A stretch of DNA of 64,000 nucleotides from JAPLKX01 sp035530195. GTDB taxonomy: Bacteria; Hydrogenedentota; Hydrogenedentia; Hydrogenedentales; SLHB01. Made by a program: the position numbers and the translations under genes. Of the stretch, positions 60,977 to 64,000 are shown piece after piece (position 1 is the stretch's first letter; every line of letters starts with the position of its first letter). The notes under the pieces were generated by a model that saw nothing but the letters and a program-made list of their open reading frames with translations, did no database searches and was not told the DNA's origin. The stretch covers positions 1-64,000 of the forward strand of contig DATKVG010000160.1 of the NCBI GenBank assembly GCA_035530195.1, written 5' to 3'.

Positions 60977-63373
60977 TCACTTGCCTCGCTGCAATTTCTC
61001 GAGCGCGTCAAGGATCTCGACCCGCGCCTTGTCCGCCGCTGTGGGCAATCCCGCCGGCTTCCACATGAAGAAGTGGTTGGCCTTGACGTCCGTGCCAACC
61101 CGCGCCGGCAATTCCTCGAGCAGCCGCGACGCCTGCGCCCGCGCCTCCGCAGAACCCGCGCCCGAATCAACCGCCCTGCGCAGCATCAGCAGGTACTCAT
61201 AATCTTCGATGCCCTCACGGCACGCCTCGAGATGTTTCCCCGGCGTCACACCCTTCGGGTCGATGAACAGCGGCGTGTACGCGGCCCGCGGCTGCGGGTA
61301 TTCGTTCCACGACGGCCCGCCCGCCGCGTCCGCGAATGCCCAGAAATACGACGCGCCGGCCCCATACCGCCAGCAATCCCAGCCTTGCAGCCGGCAATAC
61401 GCGTACGGGTCGAGCAGCCGCATCGGCCCGCTGCACGAATAAAACTCGAGTGCCTGCCCCGCGGGCCGGTTCAGGAACGCGGCCCGGTATGCGTCGTCGC
61501 CTTTTAAAAACATGGGGCGGTTCGGGCAGAGCACGTCGCACAACGACAGCATCTCCGTGCTCGCCGCAGCCGCGTCCTTGTGAATCGGGTCTTCCCACAC
61601 CTTGATGCCCGCGCCCGACGCCCGCATCACCCGAGCCCACGCGGCGATTGTCGCGTCATGCTCGGGCGCGCGCGGCTCATCGACCAGTAGCACCATCAAC
61701 TGCCCCGGCTCGAGCTTGTTCTCCCTCATCTTGCCCGCCCAGAACTTCGCCCAGTCCGCAACGGCCCGCTCGAACTCCGGCGTTCCCGCGGCCCACTGCT
61801 GAAAACGCCCGGCCACTGCCGCAAAGACACAATACCTTCCCGCGCCCGGCCACAGCTCGAGCCAGCCGTCGAAATTGCCCGTGTCCGGCGGCTCGATCAT
61901 CGCGCCGGTGGCGTCGTGTTTGCCGGACGGCATCGCGGCCGAAGTGGCCCACGGCGAATCCACAAAATGCTCGCGCAAATGCCGGATCAGCGCGGGCTTG
62001 TTCTCCGCCGTTACCTCGTAATGGGCCTCAACGTTCGTGTAATCCCAGCCGCCGAAATGCAGCGCCGGCCGATCCGGAAACCTTATCGGGTACACGTGCA
62101 GCCGCAGCGGGATCTCGACGTCGTTCACCCGCACCGCGCCCTCGTACACGCCCGGCTCGATGTCGCGCGGATTGAACGTAAGCCATACCTGCCGCACCAG
62201 ACCCGCATGCATCGAGACGGCGTAGCGGCCGCCTTCCACCGGCGCGGGAAGCAGCGCCGCCGCAACCGGTTTGCCCTCGCGGGTGTCGGTCCACGCCACT
62301 TCGCGCACCTCGATGTACGGCGGGTTGTCGCCGCCCGGCAAGCCGGAAATCACCACTTCCACTTTCACGCACGCTTCGGCCGTGGCGATGTTCAACACTG
62401 CCGCGCGGTATTCGTTCAGCATCATACTCACTTCAATCGCCGATGACGCCGTATCCGCCGCCGGCTCCGGCAACCCCGGCGTCAACTCCATCGGATCCCA
62501 CGGCCCCGCCGCCCATAGTTTCAATCCCGTCACGCCTTTCTCGCGCCAAACGCGGGCAAGCGCATCGAATACGCGTGCGTGCAACGCGTTGATCGGCAGA
62601 ATCGTCTTGAACTCCGGCCCGTACTCGACCGGCAACGCCTCCAACTCGGCCACGACCGCGTCAAGCTGGGCCGCCACTTCCTTACCCGCCCCTTCAGGCA
62701 GCCCCGCTGCCGCGGCACGAACTGATTCGACATCCCTCGTAATGCGCCGCTTCACGCCTTCGTGCGTGATCAGGTTTTTCATCCAAGCCGACACATCCGG
62801 CTCGCCACGCCCCGGCAGCGGCTCGCTCAGCCACGCGTCCTTACCCTTCAACACCTCAATCTCATCGCAAAAGATAAACGGCTCGCCTTTAACAACCAGC
62901 GCCAGTTTCCGCCCGTGCGTTCGCAGCGCGTCCGTCTGGAACTTGTGCGTCGCATAACCCTCCGTGGGCGGTGCTCCCGCGCCGGCGCTCAATGCAACAA
63001 GATCGCCGACGTAATGGAACGGGCCGTCGTCGCCGGCAACAAGCAGCGCGATCGATTGCGGCCATTTCACCCCCGCCACGCCCGCCGCCGTGCTCAAACT
63101 CACCCCGCCGATCGGCCTGTCCGCGCCAAGGTCCAGCGTAACCACCACGATGGCCCCGCCGCTCCAGCCCACCGTACCCGGCTGCGTCCAGAAATGCCCC
63201 GACACGTACTGCCCGTCGGTAAGTTGCGCCGCGTCCCCGGCATCCAGGCAATGCTCATAATTCGGAGCCGGCTCCAGCGTATACGCCGTGTTCAGCGCAA
63301 TATTCTCCGCCGCCGCCGCCGGCAACGCCGAAATAACCAATGCGGCAACCGCCATTAAAGTAACCCGCTTCAT
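60977..63373 (-). CDS. Secreted DUF4091 protein with discoidin-like N-terminal domain
   Basis: A 798-residue exported protein; ATG 63373 has GGGAGA upstream and a signal peptide (MKRVTLMAVAALVISALPAAAAE) after it. Residues about 25-190 look like an F5/8 (discoidin)-type sugar-binding domain (NIALNTAYTLEP, QLTDGQYVSGHFW, VVVTLDLGADRPIGGVSLST). The central part is beta-rich. The C-terminal 400 residues carry DUF4091 features (LMVLLVDEPRAPEHDATIAAWARVM, GLQ-type barrel, RLQGWDCWRYGAGASYFWAF, CREGIEDYEYLLMLRRA), a glycosidase-like TIM barrel common in Planctomycetes and Bacteroidetes. Substrate unknown; DEPRAPEH supplies the candidate acidic residues. Confidence 0.78.
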   Translation of the reverse strand: MKRVTLMAVAALVISALPAAAAENIALNTAYTLEPAPNYEHCLDAGDAAQLTDGQYVSGHFWTQPGTVGWSGGAIVVVTLDLGADRPIGGVSLSTAAGVAGVKWPQSIALLVAGDDGPFHYVGDLVALSAGAGAPPTEGYATHKFQTDALRTHGRKLALVVKGEPFIFCDEIEVLKGKDAWLSEPLPGRGEPDVSAWMKNLITHEGVKRRITRDVESVRAAAAGLPEGAGKEVAAQLDAVVAELEALPVEYGPEFKTILPINALHARVFDALARVWREKGVTGLKLWAAGPWDPMELTPGLPEPAADTASSAIEVSMMLNEYRAAVLNIATAEACVKVEVVISGLPGGDNPPYIEVREVAWTDTREGKPVAAALLPAPVEGGRYAVSMHAGLVRQVWLTFNPRDIEPGVYEGAVRVNDVEIPLRLHVYPIRFPDRPALHFGGWDYTNVEAHYEVTAENKPALIRHLREHFVDSPWATSAAMPSGKHDATGAMIEPPDTGNFDGWLELWPGAGRYCVFAAVAGRFQQWAAGTPEFERAVADWAKFWAGKMRENKLEPGQLMVLLVDEPRAPEHDATIAAWARVMRASGAGIKVWEDPIHKDAAAASTEMLSLCDVLCPNRPMFLKGDDAYRAAFLNRPAGQALEFYSCSGPMRLLDPYAYCRLQGWDCWRYGAGASYFWAFADAAGGPSWNEYPQPRAAYTPLFIDPKGVTPGKHLEACREGIEDYEYLLMLRRAVDSGAGSAEARAQASRLLEELPARVGTDVKANHFFMWKPAGLPTAADKARVEILDALEKLQRGK

Positions 63374-63485
63374 CCCGCGTCTCCCTCTATGTAGTTTCTC
63401 CGTACTACTATCCGTCAATTTCCTGCAATTCTTCGCAGAAAATGAACGCCGGCCCCGGATCAAAGCCTGTCATCCTAAGCGACCA

Positions 63486-63508
63486 AGCCCTGTCGCCAGG
63501 GCTTTTTT
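63486..63508 (+). terminator. Terminator-like hairpin
   Basis: AGCCCTG, loop TCGC, CAGGGCT, then six T. Textbook rho-independent form on the plus strand, but no plus-strand gene ends before it; it may instead be part of a dispersed repeat or end a non-coding transcript. Confidence 0.55.
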
Positions 63509-63568
63509 GTGGCAGAAAACCAAGATCAAAACATGTCATCCAAAGCCCGCCCCAAAGCCTGTCATCCT

Positions 63569-63775
63569 GAGCCCTGCCAGCCACTGGCTAAGGCTTTTGT
63601 TCATGGTCCTTTATGGCAGGGCGTGAGGATCCCCTCGCTCGGAACCAGTGGCGTCCCAAGAGGTCTCGCCAAAACGTGTTCTTAGGAGCCCGTCCAGACA
63701 CTGGCTATCATTTCTAACTCGGGGCGTTCCAATGGGCGGGCGTGAGGATCCCCTCGGTTGCAACCAGTGGCGTTC
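63569..63775. repeat. Duplicated hairpin element, about 90 bases each
   Basis: Copies at 63569-63656 and 63685-63775. Both have CACTGGCTA near the left, GCGTGAGGATCCCCTCG in the middle and AACCAGTGGCGT at the right. CCACTGG (left) and CCAGTGG (right) pair within the first copy (63580-63587 with 63645-63652) and CACTGG/CCAGTG in the second. Confidence 0.8.
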
Positions 63776-63949
63776 CGATCAGTGCTCATTAAGTTCATGC
63801 CCGCAACAATACCGGGGGGATTCTGCCGACCGCGGAGACGCGGTCGGACGTCGCGGTGGACTCGGGCTCTTGCATTAAAAGTAGAAGCCATGTGCCAGTG
63901 CTCCTCGGAATGACACCTTCGGGTGCCTTTTGGTTGCGGCTACGCCGCG

Positions 63950-63993
63950 CCGTGTTCTCCGTGGTTTAAGAAAATCGACCACGGAGAACACGG
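63950..63993. repeat. Inverted pair of nonamer arrays at the window edge
   Basis: CCGTGTTCTCCGTGGT (63950-63965) and its perfect reverse complement (63978-63993), loop 12 bases. The right arm continues as 9-base units ACCACGGAG, AACACGGAG, AATCA and is cut by the window end. Confidence 0.85.
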
Positions 63994-64000
63994 AGAATCA

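Larger units (their letters stand above)
63374..64000. other. 627-base non-coding tail rich in repeats
   Basis: No credible gene is seen. The stretch holds the DUF4091 leader, three GTCATCC words (63474-63570), a terminator-like hairpin (63486-63508), a duplicated hairpin element (63569-63775) and an inverted nonamer pair at the right edge (63950-63993). Confidence 0.7.

Overview
The window is about 64 kb of GC-rich (by eye around 60%) bacterial chromosome. It carries one tRNA, about 45 protein genes and an unusual amount of small intergenic repeat DNA. The gene content points to a Planctomycetota, Lentisphaerota or Hydrogenedentota-like organism: an H-X9-DG pseudopilin, a CAPSR arylsulfatase, a GH172 (DUF2961) protein, a DUF4091 protein, Tat-exported Gfo/Idh/MocA and isomerase-like proteins, a protein with HzsA-like, c-haem and SUMF1 parts, malectin domains and a fused NfnA-NfnB. 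The phylum is an inference; no rRNA or ribosomal protein marker is present.

Layout. 1-8.5 kb: 3' part of a sugar isomerase/epimerase, MTA phosphorylase, dTDP-sugar 3,5-epimerase, a zinc-ribbon membrane protein, GH172 and GH27 glycosidases, an extended SDR epimerase and an aldo/keto reductase. 8.6-15.5 kb: a cNMP-binding protein, a PTS-IIA/zinc-ribbon fusion, an ASKHA/ROK-like protein, a PIG-L deacetylase and a tightly overlapping BtuF-BtuD-BtuC-type importer. 15.7-23.3 kb: a ceramidase-like protein, a complete IS110-family transposase with a structured leader, an orphan H-X9-DG pseudopilin, fused NfnAB and a Tat-exported oxidoreductase. 23.5-28.6 kb: tRNA-Ser(GCT), an NtrC/PilR-type sigma-54 activator and, behind a good sigma-54 promoter candidate, a four-gene pseudopilin operon. 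28.7-34.1 kb: arylsulfatase, UvrD/PcrA helicase plus PheA, and a hotdog thioesterase. 34.2-46.6 kb: very large secreted proteins (TIM-barrel-like, HzsA/c-haem/SUMF1, double malectin) and an MBL hydrolase. 46.6-53.2 kb: phosphofructokinase, a VOC protein, a FucI/AraA-like Tat protein, a glycosidase-like protein and an NCS2 purine permease. 53.2-64 kb: a YfhO-like membrane protein, the remnant of a GH89 gene, an SDR, an FAD oxidoreductase, a ribose-type permease and binding protein without an ATPase, a DUF4091 protein and a repeat-rich tail.

Together the genes suggest a heterotroph that degrades complex, possibly sulfated, host- or plant-derived glycans. Secreted glycosidases and a sulfatase release sugars; importers, isomerases, epimerases, oxidoreductases and PfkA process them; fused NfnAB links NADH, NADPH and ferredoxin pools. 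A surface pseudopilus appears to be under sigma-54 control.

The most interesting non-coding signals are: (1) at least ten intergenic arrays of imperfect 7- or 9-base tandem repeats, each of a different sequence, often starting at a stop codon and in two cases running into a gene start; (2) hairpin elements with a GGGGAC-type arm and a conserved AAACTGCC loop, one of them inside the btuD-like coding sequence; (3) a possible IS110 bridge RNA; (4) the sigma-54 promoter before the pilin operon; (5) the internally deleted GH89 gene.
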